DNA of 64,000 bases from Cryptomeria japonica (Eukaryota; Streptophyta; Pinopsida; Cupressales; Cupressaceae). The notes below the pieces were generated by a model, which saw only the letters and a list, made by a program, of their open reading frames with translations, did no database searches and was not told the DNA's origin. Below, in pieces: positions 10,554-22,033 of the stretch. The stretch is from NCBI RefSeq assembly GCF_030272615.1, contig NC_081409.1:243161924-243225923 (forward strand), in the 5' to 3' direction. The position numbers were made by a program, and so were the translations under genes. The stretch's first letter is position 1; each line of letters opens with the position of its first letter.

Positions 10554-11387
10554 TTTCTTAAGATCAAAGTCAAGAATACTTTTGATATCTTTTATCTAAT
10601 TCTTGAATTTCTTCTAGCTCCCATAATTACCCTTCCAACTAAGGTAATTGTGTAACAAGCTCCCATTATTTTGGATTAAGAAATCTTGTATCAAATTAAA
10701 ACAATTAGTAGCAGAAAGGGTCACTTCCTTAAACCATAAATCATCCCATAATCTTGTGTTTCTTTCATCTCCTACAATCTTTTTACCACCTTTTTTCAAC
10801 ACCTTTATGATTTTTAAAATATTATTTCAAATATAGGATCCTAAGGTTATAACAATATCATAAATAAGATTGTCAAATGGGGCATTACTTAGATATTTAA
10901 CGCTGATAATTTTCACCCAATCCTTATCCCCTTCAATAATCTCCCACCTAATTTTGGATAGGAGAGCCCGATTAAAAGGTTTGATTTTCCTAATCCCAAG
11001 TCCTCCAAACATGTTAGTCTTGCACACTATCCTAGACAATCATGACAATGTGTGACTTTTCTTCAATCCCAGTCCAAAGAAACCTCCTCTGAATTTTTTC
11101 AAATTTATCAGCAACAACGCGAGGAATTTTGAAGAGAGATAATATACCAAAATATTTTGCAAACAAGATTTAACAAGTTGAACTTTGTCTGCAAGGCTTA
11201 ATAGTTTTCCTTTTCAACCCATAAGTTTTTTTTGAAATCTCTCAATAAATCTATTCTAAAAGTTGTCGGGAGGACATTTCGTGGTAAGGGGGAGACCTAG
11301 GTAAGAATCTGGGAGAGAAGCGACATTGCCTACTCTAGTTAGGGAAGCAGGGTGGGAGCCCTTCAACATAGTAGGGTACCATAAGGA
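10554..11387 (-). pseudogene. LINE-A ORF2: end of RT and connection region
   Basis: Degenerate frames carry YLGLPLTTK (about 11300), KVQLVKSCLQN..VYYLSSLKIP (about 11180), FLWTGIEEK (about 11070) and GGLGIRKIKPFNRALLSKI (11000-10930), the known order of the segment after the RT palm in plant L1. It continues from the piece at 12303 once the 910-bp insertion is removed. Confidence 0.75.
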
Positions 11388-11395
11388 TTTTTTAG

Positions 11396-11660
11396 GAATT
11401 CGGTATCGTAGGGTATTTCCCATTTGAAATTTGGTACCATAGGGTTAGGAATTCGGTACCGTAGGGTATTTCCCATTCTAAATTCGGTATCGTAGGGTTA
11501 GGAATTCAGTACCATAGGGTATTTCCCATTCTAAATTCGGTACCATAGGGTTAGGAATTTAGTACCGTAGGGTATTTCCCATTCTAAATTCGCTACCGTA
11601 GGGTATTTCCCATTCAAAATTAGGTACCATAGGGTATTTCCCATTCAAAATTCGGTACCC
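11396..11660. repeat. Minisatellite, 53-bp and 28-bp units
   Basis: About three units of 53 bp, each two halves of GTACCGTAGGGTATTTCC / GTACCATAGGGTTAGGAATT type, then shorter 28-bp units. GGTACC and TAGGGT recur about every 26-28 bp. Confidence 0.9.
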
Positions 11661-11934
11661 ATGAGCAAATTCCAGTCAATTCATAGGGGTGTTGAAGCCC
11701 TTTTTAAAGGTGTGACATACTATTTTTCGTACCCGTTGCCTTACGCGCTCATTGTTGAAATTATCTCATTATTGCAGCTGCATGAGTGGGTCGCATACAA
11801 GTATAGTCAATTTCATTCCTGAGACGGTGGCCAACCCAGGAACACCATGACTTTTTGGAATAGCTGGACCTTGATTTCTTTCGATAAAAGAGTAACAATC
11901 CTCTCGTTGCCAAAGAGACAAAGAGGATGCCAAG

Positions 11935-12250
11935 ACAGGTTGATTGACCTCAACAAGGATGCCGACAGTGCCCTCAAGAGACCTCACTGAAAAAGGGTTG
12001 AGGATACCAACAGTGCCCTCAAGGAGGGTGCCAAGACAGTGACCTCGACTTGATCCCTCATGAGAGGATGCCAACAGTGCCCTCAAGGGATAATATGCTA
12101 GAAAACCCTGAGGATGCCGACAGTGCCCTCCACAAACTTAACGAGGATGCCAATAGTGCCAAGATAGTGCGCTCGTGAGAGGATGCCAACAGTGCCCTCT
12201 CGGGAAGAGAGGATGCTGACAGTGCCCTCCACAACCTTAATGAGGATGCC
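11935..12250. repeat. Irregular repeat of GAGGATGCCAACAGTGCCCTC
   Basis: Around nine copies of a 21-22-bp core, spaced 25-45 bp apart by variable filler. Read on the minus strand it encodes a recurring EGTVGIL peptide, which is a by-product of the repeat. Confidence 0.85.
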
Positions 12251-12302
12251 TAAAAGGGGGAGGCTTGGACTTACTCTAAAGAGTAACACAATGTTGGGGG
12301 CA

Positions 12303-13041
12303 TTTTTTAAGGAAGGAAAAACCTTGAAGAAGTATATTTTTCTTTTATCGTAATTAAAATGTTGTCTAGATAACTGAGCATAATTATCTAGGATCTCATG
12401 CCATCCCTTAGCTTAAAAAACATAAGCCTCACCAAAAATAATGGTGTCATCCACAAATTGCTGATGGGTAATAGGAGGAAGATGGGAAGCAACTTTGACA
12501 CCCTCAAGCAAATTTTGATCTCTATATCTCTAAATGTTTATTCCCATTACTCCAACAACAATAATAAAAAAGTTAAGGTAATAGGGGGTCACCTTGTCAA
12601 ACACCTCTACCATAGGAGAAATAGCCTTTAGGATAACCATTGACCAACACCAAGCACATGAGAGGGGAAACACACATGTTAATCATCTGCGGAAATCTAC
12701 TTTTAAATCAAAACTTATTTAGAACCTTAAAGAGGAAATTCCAAGATACTTTATCATAAGCATTGGATATATCAATTTTAAGGGCCATGCCAACCTTTTT
12801 ACTATATTTCATGATAGAATGGTCCAATTCATGGGTAGTTATGATAGCATCCAAGATATGTCTTCCCTTAACAAAGCCTTTCAGATTATAAGAAAGCATC
12901 CTATCCAAGACAGTTTTGAGCCTGTTAACCAAGATCTTAGATGTGATCTTGTAAAGGGTGTTATAAAGATTAATAGGTCTCAAGTCTTTCAAAGAAACAT
13001 AATTCTCATATTTGGGAATTAAAGCAATAAAATTAGGATTG
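12303..13041 (-). pseudogene. LINE-A ORF2: reverse transcriptase core
   Basis: Minus-strand residues give LRPINLYNTLYKI, 'GFVKGRHILDAIITTHELDH' and KIDISNAYDKVSW (RT blocks 1-3), then a broken 'RQGDPL' region near 12590 and FVDDT at 12443-12457 in place of the usual FADDT active site, followed by INYDK..IYFF. Both active-site aspartates remain, but stops and shifts disable the gene. The first codons at 13041 continue in frame from 29497 when G1 and one copy of its ACCTA duplication are taken out. Confidence 0.85.
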
Positions 13042-13046
13042 ACCTA
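13042..13046. repeat. Left target-site duplication of G1
   Basis: ACCTA, identical to 29492-29496. Confidence 0.85.
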
Positions 13047-13889
13047 TGGTGGGAAAGGTCGTTGATGTCACAACTTGCACCATTTAAATTCTTTTTATTA
13101 TCGAACCAGGGTGTGTTTGAAAGTTGTCTACGATAAGGAGATATTCAGTTTTGGGGGTTTTTGCACTGTAAAACAGTGACTTGGGTTGGATCATGCACCA
13201 TCAAGAGCTCTCTCTTATTACTGAGTTATAAGACTAAAAGACACTTTGCAAACATAAATTAATGAAATCAAACTATACTAAGAAGGATTCAGATTTGATA
13301 TCAAGAGTTCGAACTGAACAGAGTTAAGATTTAGCCATGGAATTATCTAATAAAAAACTTGAATAACTTCTAATTTCCTGCGAATTCAAATCTATAATTA
13401 AGTGCCGAGAAATGAACCTATTGTACATTTGCAAGAAATGAAACCTATATTATGATTGTTGAAAATCAAATCTAATTTAACAAACATGAAAGCAACTAAG
13501 TTCCATGAGTTAATCTAACAATGTTTCTGCTCTTTTGTTAATTCCAAATTCATCATCTTTATAACTATCGCAGAAACCAAATGCATTTACAGAAAAGGAA
13601 TTAAAGAAAGATGTAAAACTGAAACTTCTTAACATTCACCTACCAAAACAACATTTGCATGAGGAATGAATAAATAAAACTTTTATAATCAGATTCTTAA
13701 GTACTCAGAACTCATCATCATGTAAACTGAACAAAATGAAATCAACTTCAATACACAAAACTAAAATGAAAGATAAATAACACAAGGATCACCTCCCTTT
13801 TGTCGAGCGGGCCTTGCTCTTCCTCTAGTGGGATGAAAACAGAGCAATTCTTAGATCAAATTTTGTTTTTCATTGAGATTCACTTCCAA
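13047..13889 (-). repeat. G1 3' LTR, truncated
   Basis: Matches 20465-20870 joined to 28441-28886 with roughly 10% differences by eye. The 5' LTR continues for another ~605 bp (28887-29491), but here the match stops near 13889 and the extra ORF region begins, so the outer U3 end and the polypurine tract were lost. Confidence 0.85.
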
Positions 13890-14830
13890 ATGGGTCATCA
13901 AGAGCCCTACGGGTATCAGAAGGAGAGATAGGTTCATCCCTTTCACTTCTTTAGTGATCTTTTTGGTAGAGCTATGAGTAACTCTAGTTGTTTTGGTCTC
14001 CTCACTTTCCAATTTGCTCTTTTTCTTTGATGGGCCCTCTTTTGTGAATTCAACCTCCTTATCCGTCCTTTTTGTTTTCTTCTTCGAGGGTTCCCTTTTT
14101 TCCATTTTCAAACTTTTAAACGTGGTCCCTTTCCAACCATTTTTCTTTCTCTGATTCCTTCTTTAAGAAATGATTCTTAACAATAAGATATGTTAAACTA
14201 GGGTATTTTATATGACCATCCCTTTCTTTTACCATAGCTATCATAGAAGAAATTTGTGAGAATAGGAAAGAAGGAATATTAACCCAAGCCTTAGGTTTGG
14301 TGTTTGCATACCTCAAATGAATCAATAGTCACATTCCTAGGCCCAATATCCTACCATACTGCCCTTAACAGATGAAAAATTTCATAAGCCAGAGCACTGT
14401 TGTTTTCCATGACTTGTCTAGACTACTTTTATTTACACCCTTCATACTACCTTTGTGTACTTGCAACTCAGGTCGCTTTTTCATTTCCTTTATGGAATAA
14501 ATTAATCAACTCATAAAAATTAATGTGGCCCTTGTTTATCAACTCACCTTTGACAGAAATCCTTGAGATTTCACTTATAACTTATGGTGTTACTTCAACT
14601 ATTTCTCCTCCCACTCTGGTAACATACTTGGAAATTCTGCACAAATTTTTCCATGATTCTGGGCTCAATTCCTTCATACATTCTAATGAATCTTTTCCAA
14701 CCCACCTGACCTAGCAACCTTTCTATTTTTGGGTCTAAGCTAAAAAAAATTGGTTTAGTGATTCTCTTATTCCCCATTTCCTCAGAAAATTTTGCTCTTC
14801 TTCAACTCTGCAACTTGAGCTCAACTTCCA
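13851..14830 (-). pseudogene. G1 extra 3' ORF region (after integrase)
   Basis: Between integrase and the 3' LTR, minus-strand frames carry 'ERLLGQVGWKRFIRMYEG' (about 14730), 'AWVNIPSFLFSQISSMIA' (14290-14240) and a lysine-rich segment (14110-13930, repeated KKK and SKKKSK). The first motif is of the 'putative plant transposon protein' (Transposase_32-like) type found as an additional ORF in some Athila/Tat elements; that is recall, not a search. Frames are broken by stops and shifts. No signal peptide or membrane helix is clear, so I do not call it an envelope gene. Confidence 0.55.
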
Positions 14831-15743
14831 AAATAAAAAAAATGAAATAAAATAATTTCCGTTTTCTGAATAGAAATTATTCCAAATGTGACCATTAATT
14901 GTACACACATTTTTTCATTAATTTCATACAAAGCTGCATAATCCGCCCGTCATCATTTTGTACTTTGCTTCAATATTTGTTGAGTTGGCGGCTCTAGTAT
15001 TTGTGTTGATCTCCGTAATCATTACTTTTTAGATTTTGAAATGACAAATGACATCAATACAATTTATCTCTTATCTCTCCATTTACCACTTGTTTAACTT
15101 ATAATAATGTGATTAATAAGCTGGCAGAAACTTTATACAAACAAAAATTTTCACTCCTACATTATATCTACAAATTTAGAAAACAATATTTTGAAAATAA
15201 CACTTATGATAAATGTTTATCTTTTGACTATTTAATGTGTATTGGTCAGAAGTCATCATATAGAACCAATCACTTTGCTTCTAAGAAAAAGCAACATACT
15301 GATTAGGAGCCATCAAGAGTTTAAATATCAATTCATCAGTAATAAAAATGACAAGTTGATTAGGAGTTACTCGGAGCTCTTTATGCATGGACCAATTAAA
15401 CATTAAACAATGAGACCATCTTTAAACATTTCAGGATCATAAACTTTCAAGAACAAGAGGGACACGAATCTGGCAAAAGACTTATTTTTGGATTCTTGAA
15501 AGCCATCAGGAGACATAAGGAGCAAATTGTAGTTGATCCCGAAAAAGTCGTCATTCCTGGTTTTCAACTTTTTCCTAAGGTATGAATCACCATTTTTGGT
15601 TTTCAATTCACCCCTAACATAGACCGCCATTTCAAGTTTTCAATCATCCTCTTTTTTTTTTTTGGAGATAAAACACTATTCTGGTTTTCACTTTATCTCC
15701 TTTATTTTATCTTCTTGTTGGAATCATTTGAAACTGGATCTCA
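14831..15743 (-). other. G1 internal spacer between integrase and extra ORF
   Basis: Mostly non-coding on both strands. One 75-codon minus-strand frame (15630-15403) repeats 'LKTKN.D.YLRKKLKTRNDD' with no recognised domain. Confidence 0.4.
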
Positions 15744-16305
15744 TCATAGAAGTGATGTCCTCCATGATGAGTGTTCTATCCTAGACTGTAGTTCCAAAAG
15801 GAATTCTTCTTTAGATATTGGTTTATGATATAACTTTAATTGATGACCATTAACCAACATAATCATCTTCTCAACATCAATAGGCACTAATTGGATTGCA
15901 CCATTATCATAAACTTGATTGATTTCATAAGGTCCCAAAAATCTTTAATGAAATTTTCCTTTGAATTTTTGGAATCAAGAATTGAATAATAGTACTTAGT
16001 CTCCTTTTTTGAACTGTCTTGAGACAATATGTTTGTCATGCCATAACTTCCTCTGACTCTGAATTAACTCTGTATGTTGCAGAGCTTCCATTCTTATTTC
16101 ATGTAGTCTATTTAACAACAAAATTCTTGCCTTATCTTCTTTAGATAGATCAATTCCAACTTGCCATGTTGTCAGAGCACATTTTAAGCAAAAGACCATC
16201 AATCCATTGAAATCTAGAAATTTCACAAATTAATCTTTTCTTTTGCTTAGGATTGAAATGATTTGGGCACTTCCATGTTGCAGGATAATTTGAAATATTA
16301 TCAAA
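15744..16305 (-). pseudogene. G1 integrase, core deleted
   Basis: The minus strand first reads the H2C2-side lead-in (KCPNHFNPKQKKRLICEI, WIDGLLF, 16270-16190), then jumps to ALTTWQVGIDLSKEDKA and the C-terminal tail (LLNRLHEIRMEALQHTE, KLWHDKHI, then GPYEINQVYDNGAIQL and LVNGHQLKLYH to 15744). The zinc-binding cysteines and the whole D,D-35-E core are absent. Strand transfer is therefore impossible for this copy. The deletion, of roughly 0.8-1 kb judged by family length, sits near 16190. Confidence 0.8.
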
Positions 16306-17813
16306 CTAAGGCGACCATACCAAAATAGTAAACAAGTGTTCATCTGGAAAAGTATCATTCACTGGTTCATTATTTCCCCGCAAAACCATCCTTGAGAGAA
16401 AAGCAGCTACAACATTATCCTTTCCTGGTTTATTCACTTGATGGTTATATCTAATTATTTGTAGAAGTAACAACCATCTTATTATTCTACCACCTACAAC
16501 AACTTTATTCATCAAATAACTAACGACTGCATGATCCATGTGGATGAATATTTTGTAACCAGTAATATAATGTCTAAATTTGTTTATTGCATACACAACA
16601 TCTAAAAATTCTTTTTCAGTTGTTGTATAATTTCTCTTAGTTGGACTCAAATTCTTACTGATGTTATATATAGCATGCATTGCTCCATTCTCATCCTTTT
16701 GTCCCAAGACTGCTCCAATAGAAAAATTGGATGTATCTGCATGTATATGGAATGGTTCTCCCCAAACAAGTCCCTTGATTATAGGTGAGGTAGTCAAAGC
16801 ATGTTTTATAGTTTCAAATGATTTTTGATAGTAATCTGTCCAGAGAAATTTTGAATCCTTTTTGAGTAATGTAAACAACGGCTGAACAATTCTACAGAAT
16901 CCCTCAATGAATCTTTTGTAGTAACCTACATGTTCAAGAAAACTTCTAACATCATTTTGAGTTTTTGGAACCTCGACTTGTTGCATGACTTCCACCTTCT
17001 TTAGATCTACTTTAATGCTTTCTTTAGAGATATGGTGTCCTCCTAGCACAATCCCTTTCATCATCATGAGAGAGCATTTTTCATGATTGAGTGATAACCT
17101 AAGATATTTGCATCTCTGCAACACTTTGTTCAAACTTTCTAATGCCTCATCATATGTTTTTCCATGCACTGTGAATTCATCCATATAAACTTCTACACAT
17201 GAAGTAGTTAAGTCAACAAAAATAACTAAAAAAACTCTTTGAAAAGTGGTAGGTGCATTACAGAGTCCAAATGGTAGGACTCCATATGAAAAAGTTCCCC
17301 AAGGACATGTAAATGTTGTCTTATCCTGATCCTCAAGAGCCACTTGTATTTGATTGTAGCCACTAAAACCATCCAAGAAAGAGAAATAATTATTGCCAGC
17401 TAGGTTATCAAGAACCTAATCAATAAAGGGTAAAAGAAAATAATCCTTTTTAGTGGCCTTGTTCAAATCCCTATAATCAACACAAACACGCCACTTCCCA
17501 TTCTTTTTAGGCACAATGAGCAATGGTGAAACCCATTGACTTTCATAAATTGGGTAGATAAACCCTACTTGTAGCAGTTTTTCTATTTCAATTTTAATAA
17601 AATCGCTCAAGGTTGGATTGATTCGTCTTTGTCCTTGCCTCACAGGTTTAACGTTTTTAGTGTAGATGTGATGTGTACAAATTGACGGATGTATTCCCCT
17701 CATATCCTTATATTCCCAAGCAAATTCTTTTGTGTGTTTTTCCAAAGTAAGTTTTAACTTTTCCTCTTGTGTTAAAGGTGAAGATGAATTAATGAAGAGA
17801 GGTTAATTGTCTG
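16306..17813 (-). pseudogene. G1 reverse transcriptase and RNase H
   Basis: One frame from about 17813 to 16306 with a single internal stop at 17416-17418. Blocks in order: 'WVSPLLIVPKKNGKWRVCVD' and YRDLNKAT (17580-17450), LDGFSGYNQIQV (17375), TFTCPWGTFSYGVLPFGLCN (17310-17250), active site YMDE at 17176-17187 where gypsy has YMDD, GHHIS and KVEVM, then RNase H with HADTSNFSIGAVLGQ and TEKEFLDVVYAI. The D-to-E change alone should cripple the polymerase. This is the best preserved G1 gene. Confidence 0.9.
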
Positions 17814-18159
17814 CTGAAATTTTAAAAAAATTCGTGTAATTTTTCCCTTCAACTAGATCTCCAATAAGTGTATTAAGAGAACAATGGTGCAGATTATCAT
17901 GATATAGGATTTCATTGTGGCTTCCTCTCTTGACTTCCTTTTGAAATTATTTTTCCTCAATTCCTTCATAAAGTCTTCCATCACTATCCAATTTTTCTCC
18001 GTCATCTACATCTTCCTCATACTCTTCAATATGTTCAGTTAAATTGACCATGGCTAATTCAACAACTCCATCCCCTTCTGAATCCATATCGTCATCAATC
18101 CATTATTGAGTGTTAGAATGAATTGTTGGTTTAGCTGGGGGGTACAATGGTAATTCCTT

Positions 18160-18855
18160 CTATTTATGACCATTGGAAATGGTCATACTACCAGATCTGC
18201 AATCTATTAGTGTTGGTGTAGTTGATAACCAAGGTCTTCCTAGTATGATTGGATATCCCGATGTCCTTTTTCTAGCCTTAAGTACCGAAAAATCTACTGG
18301 ATAATCCCAAATGTCAATAGTATCTATGAAATTTTCTAGAACGCCTTCAGGTTTAGCAGTAGACTGATTTGCTAACTGAAGTACAGTTATTGTTGGTTGA
18401 ACTTTAGTCATTCCTAACATCTTTGTCGTATCTGCGGTGATAACATTTATGGTTGCTCCTAAATAAATTAACACATTAGGTATCTCAATTTCTCGTATGC
18501 TCAAGGTAATCACAAGACTCCCAGGATCACTATATTTCTGAGGAAGCAACCTTATTGATAGAACATCAGTAAGTTTAGTTCCTACCTGTATTGTGGGTGG
18601 AAATTTACGTTTCCTTTCAGGTGTATTTACACAGAGTGACTTAATAAGTTGGTTTATTTCTGGAATATTGTTGATAGCTTGCAATAAAGGAATTTTTATA
18701 TTAATATTTTTCAACTCCCGAAGAAGTGGTGTATCTGCCATGTTGATATGAATAGAGAAATCAGGAGCTTTCTGTGGTATGTCCAAATGTTGTGGATATG
18801 GGGCTTCACTAGACATTTCCTTTTCTTTATCATAATTATGTTCTTCTTCCTTCAT
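18160..18855 (-). pseudogene. G1 protease region
   Basis: A 231-codon frame with the retropepsin-like region of Athila/Tat elements: 'IPNVLIYLGATINVIT' where functional relatives have DLGA, so the catalytic aspartate has become tyrosine, then the C-terminal ILGRPWLSTT..LIDC pattern. The same polyprotein runs from gag at higher coordinates through a degenerate Q/W/N-rich linker (19350-18860). With the Asp lost the protease is dead. Confidence 0.75.
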
Positions 18856-19349
18856 TTCTTTTATCTTTTCCTCCTCCTTGGTATCATCCTTTGAAGGAAC
18901 ATTACAGTTCCTTAACTGAATATCATTAACTTCTATTACATTTGAACCAGGGGGATTGATATCAACATTAAATGTATGTTGGGGATAGTTATTCTTAGGA
19001 TTTGGAGCTGATTGTGTTGGAATCTAAGGTTGATTCATCTAATCATTAACAATATTTGGACCAGTGATAAAAGGTTGATGTTTTCCCCAAGGTCTCTTTG
19101 TGCCTTGATTTTGCCATGGTTGAAATTGAGATTGATTTTATTGCCATGGTTGTTGAATTTTGCTGCCACTATGGTTGATTTTACTACCATGATTGGTTCC
19201 ATTGAGGTTGATTCCATTGTGGACTAACCCACTATGGAGATCCCTAAGATGTAGGAGATGGTTGCATTGTAAAAGGGGGGGGTCCATTGATTATAATTCC
19301 AGTTATTCCTAGGACCATATTGTCCTAAATAGGCATTAAATCTTGTATT

Positions 19350-20378
19350 CTATGATATTTGACCAACATAATTAGGCTCTTCTTCAATTATTATAGGTTT
19401 TTTCAAATGATTCTTAATCTCTTGTAAGAGATTGCAAGAGCTCGTTGCATGATTCTTTTCACAAATTTCACAGATGTCAACTTGATTCAATGGGCATTCC
19501 CTTAAAAGATGTTTTCCTCTACACTTTGAACAATAGATGGCCAAAGGTTCAGTGCTTTTCTTATCTACCTGAGTATTAAGATGGAGGAGTATATCAGTTT
19601 TCAAGTTTTGTAACTCTTCCATTACTTCTGATACATCAGGCCCTAAAGCTTTGTTTCTTTTAGAATCTCTAGTCCCTATTCTCGTGCTAGAGTAATTTCT
19701 ACAAATATTAATAATTTCCCCTAAATGAATTTTATTAATATCACCTTTCCCCATTAAATTCAAAGCTTCTTTTGATTTATCATCAATTCCTTCAGCACAT
19801 ATTTTGTATACAAACATAAATCTATCAGCATAGTCCTCTAAACTCTCATCTTCTAATTGCTTAATTCGAAATAATTCATCCTTCCTATCTCTTACTCGAC
19901 AATAATCCTGGTACTTATCAAAGAATATTGTTTCCATTTCAGGCCATGTCGAGATAGCACCATCCTCTAAACCACCCATAAACCATCTTAATGGTGATTC
20001 CTTTAAAGTAGAAGGAAATAACTTCAACTTTTGATTGTCAGATGTATAGTCATAAGTTTGACATAGGACTTTAAACTCAAAGAGAAACTGGTCATGGTCT
20101 TCAAAAAATTTTCCTCTTAAATTTGGTAATACTGAGGGTGAAATATTTTTCATAGGAGGTTCATGATCCCCTATATTCAAATTAATAGGATATGAGAACG
20201 TTCTATTAGGTGGAGGATTTTTAGCTTCCACACGGTCACCCATTTCATGTTGTTGTTGTTGTTGTTGTTTAAATTGTTCAACTTGTTCTTCTAACTCATT
20301 TTGTTGTTCTTCCTACAGTTGATAAAGATTATGATGCCTTGGAAGAAATCTTCCAAATTGATCTCTAGATCTTCTCAT
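19350..20378 (-). pseudogene. G1 gag
   Basis: ATG at 20378 opens the frame (MRRSRDQFGRFL), with one stop after codon 21, a Q-rich run from a (CAA)n tract (20250-20272), then the gag core from 20243: 'FFEDHDQFLFEFKVLCQTYD', 'LRWFMGGLEDGAISTWPEM', F..KY....R.RKDELF.IKQ. Near 19550-19450 are CCHC-like knuckles CSKCRGKHLLREC and CEICEKNHATSSC. Apart from the one stop it is open to 19350, 343 codons. Gag forms the particle and binds element RNA. Confidence 0.85.
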
Positions 20379-20439
20379 CAACTGTTTTAAATTTCCTTAT
20401 CAACACTAAAGCTCTAACTTTAATAGCTAGATCTTTTAT

Positions 20440-20462
20440 GTTCCCCGACAACGATGCCTGAA
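20440..20462 (-). other. G1 primer binding site
   Basis: Just inside the 5' LTR the minus strand reads CAGGCATCGTTGTCGGGGAA. It resembles the TGGCGCCGTTGCCGGGGAA primer site typical of Athila/Tat elements, with differences that are mainly C-to-T, as expected of methylation decay. Confidence 0.65.
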
Positions 20463-20464
20463 AA

Positions 20465-20870
20465 TGGTAGGCAAGATCATTGATGTCACAACTTGCACTA
20501 TTTAAATTATATTTATTATTGAACTAGGGTGTGAAAGTTGTCTGCGATAAGGAGATATTCAATTTTGGGGGCTTTTGTACTATAAAATACTAACTTGGGT
20601 TGGACCATGCTCTGTTAGGATTTGTTAGGATCTCTCTCTCCTGTGACTGAGTTCTAAGAATAAAAGACACTTTCCAAACATAAATTAATGAAATCAAACT
20701 ATCCTAAGAAGGATTTGGATTTAATATCAAGAGTTTGAACTGAACAAAGTTAAGATTTTAACCATGGAATTATCTAATAAAAAATTGAATAACTTTTAAT
20801 TTCCTACGACTTCATATCTATAATTAATTGTTGAGAAATGAACCTATTTTATGTTTGCAAGAAATGAAAC
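20465..20870 (-). repeat. G1 5' LTR, inner part
   Basis: Begins TGGTAGGCAAGATCATTG like the 3' LTR at 13047 and matches it up to GAAATGAAAC, where G2 is inserted. The outer part resumes at 28441. Confidence 0.85.
20866..20870. repeat. Left target-site duplication of G2
   Basis: GAAAC, identical to 28436-28440. The uninterrupted G1 3' LTR has a single GAAAC at the same place (13447-13451 region), proving the insertion point. Confidence 0.85.
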
Positions 20871-22033
20871 CTTAGAGTCACAAAATTGCGACCCTATCAA
20901 TTTTTGACCACATTAGGGTCCTCATGCATGTGAGATCGACTACCCTAGCCTGATCAGAGACCGGAGACTGCTCAACCCCTAAAAACTACTTCTTGCTTGC
21001 CCTCTGCACCACCCTATCTACACTCTGCCCTAGAGAAAAGGGCAGGACAGGGGTGTGACGCCCCTGTCCCTACCCTATCTTGGGGTAGGACCTTTCCTGA
21101 GTTTGCATAGAAGGTTGTGCAGTGAGCGGGAAAACTTCGCCAATGTCAACCTATGATGAAAATCAGTTTCATTAACCCTAAATGACATGTATATATGTCA
21201 CAATTTTCCTCTCATTTTCATAAGTGAAAAAAGTTGGATGTGTGGGAATTTTACATGAGATCAAGCATTCAAGAGTATTCAATCATTCCTTTCTAGCATT
21301 GAGTATTCTCAAGTCTCCCTACAAGGCTAGGTGATGCATTCAAGTCAAGGATTCAACCATTGAAGAGGAGATTCATTTCAACATTCAATACCACACAAGC
21401 AAATCTACCTACATTCAATATAAAACTCCCTTGAAGTGATTTATATTACAATCTTTTAGTTACATTTACTTGCAAGTACTTTCTTTCATTACTTGGTTAA
21501 TTCCAAAACTGGGATTTGACCTGAAGGCAAACCCCAATCCCAACCCCTTTTCCTCTCTTTTCTATGTGTAGGTTGCAAGTGTACAACTGGACTTTCGAAT
21601 TTGGACTCCATTTCCAGAGGTGCAAAAACCCTTTTCATTTCATGGATTTTTCGGAGGACCGTGTACACTTTCGCCACAGTCCAAGCAAATTTTCCTCAAA
21701 TTCACAGGGCAGCTTCGTCTCGACATCTTATTGTCAAATCTAGGTGCACAACTTTATCCGACACTCCAATCTTGAGTTATTATCAGTTCTTTGTCTCTTT
21801 TCACTTTGTCTTTATACATAATTCAATGAATTCCTTTCCATTCCAAGTAGAAGAGGGGATTAACTTATCATTCTTAGTTCATTCATAATTCTATCTTCTT
21901 CTTTGGAGGTTGAATCTAGTGAATTCCCCCCCCCTCTTCCAATGTAATACGTGAAAAGTGTTTGAAGGAAAATCCGTAGTGAAACTCTCATCTCTCCTTG
22001 GAGGTTAAGGGTAGCTTTCCTCTTGATATCTCA
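20871..22033 (+). repeat. G2 5' LTR (3' end lost)
   Basis: Aligns with 27227-28435 from AGAGTCACAAAATTG to TCTTGATATCTCA, around 10% different by eye. A TATA-like GTATATATGT lies at 21190-21199. After 22033 the match to the 3' LTR stops about 45 bp before the expected CA end, and no standard primer site follows. Confidence 0.85.

Larger units (their letters stand above)
11393..12302 (-). mobile_element. Probable solo LTR with internal minisatellites, inserted in LINE-A
   Basis: LINE coding stops at 12303 and resumes near 11387. On the minus strand the insert begins TGCCCCCAAC and ends CTA (CA expected; one transition away). TTTTT flanks both ends (11388-11392 and 12303-12307), within a longer ATTTTTTAAGGA-like match. 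The length and TG start suit a solo LTR. It has no coding domain; the minus-strand frames 11769-12086 and 12098-12289 are products of the repeat. The uncertain CA end keeps this tentative. Confidence 0.5.

Noticed and set aside
11396-12250. CRISPR-like regularly spaced repeats
   Set aside because: Plant nuclear DNA; repeats are degenerate and the spacers are irregular or themselves repeated.
11769-12289. Minus-strand frames with repeated EGTVGIL peptide as a possible repeat protein
   Set aside because: The repeat exists at DNA level in irregular spacing and sits in a non-coding insert inside a LINE; frames end at random.
13047-14830. G1 as an endogenous retrovirus with an envelope gene
   Set aside because: The extra 3' ORF shows no signal peptide, fusion peptide or membrane anchor; the domain order is that of plant gypsy elements.
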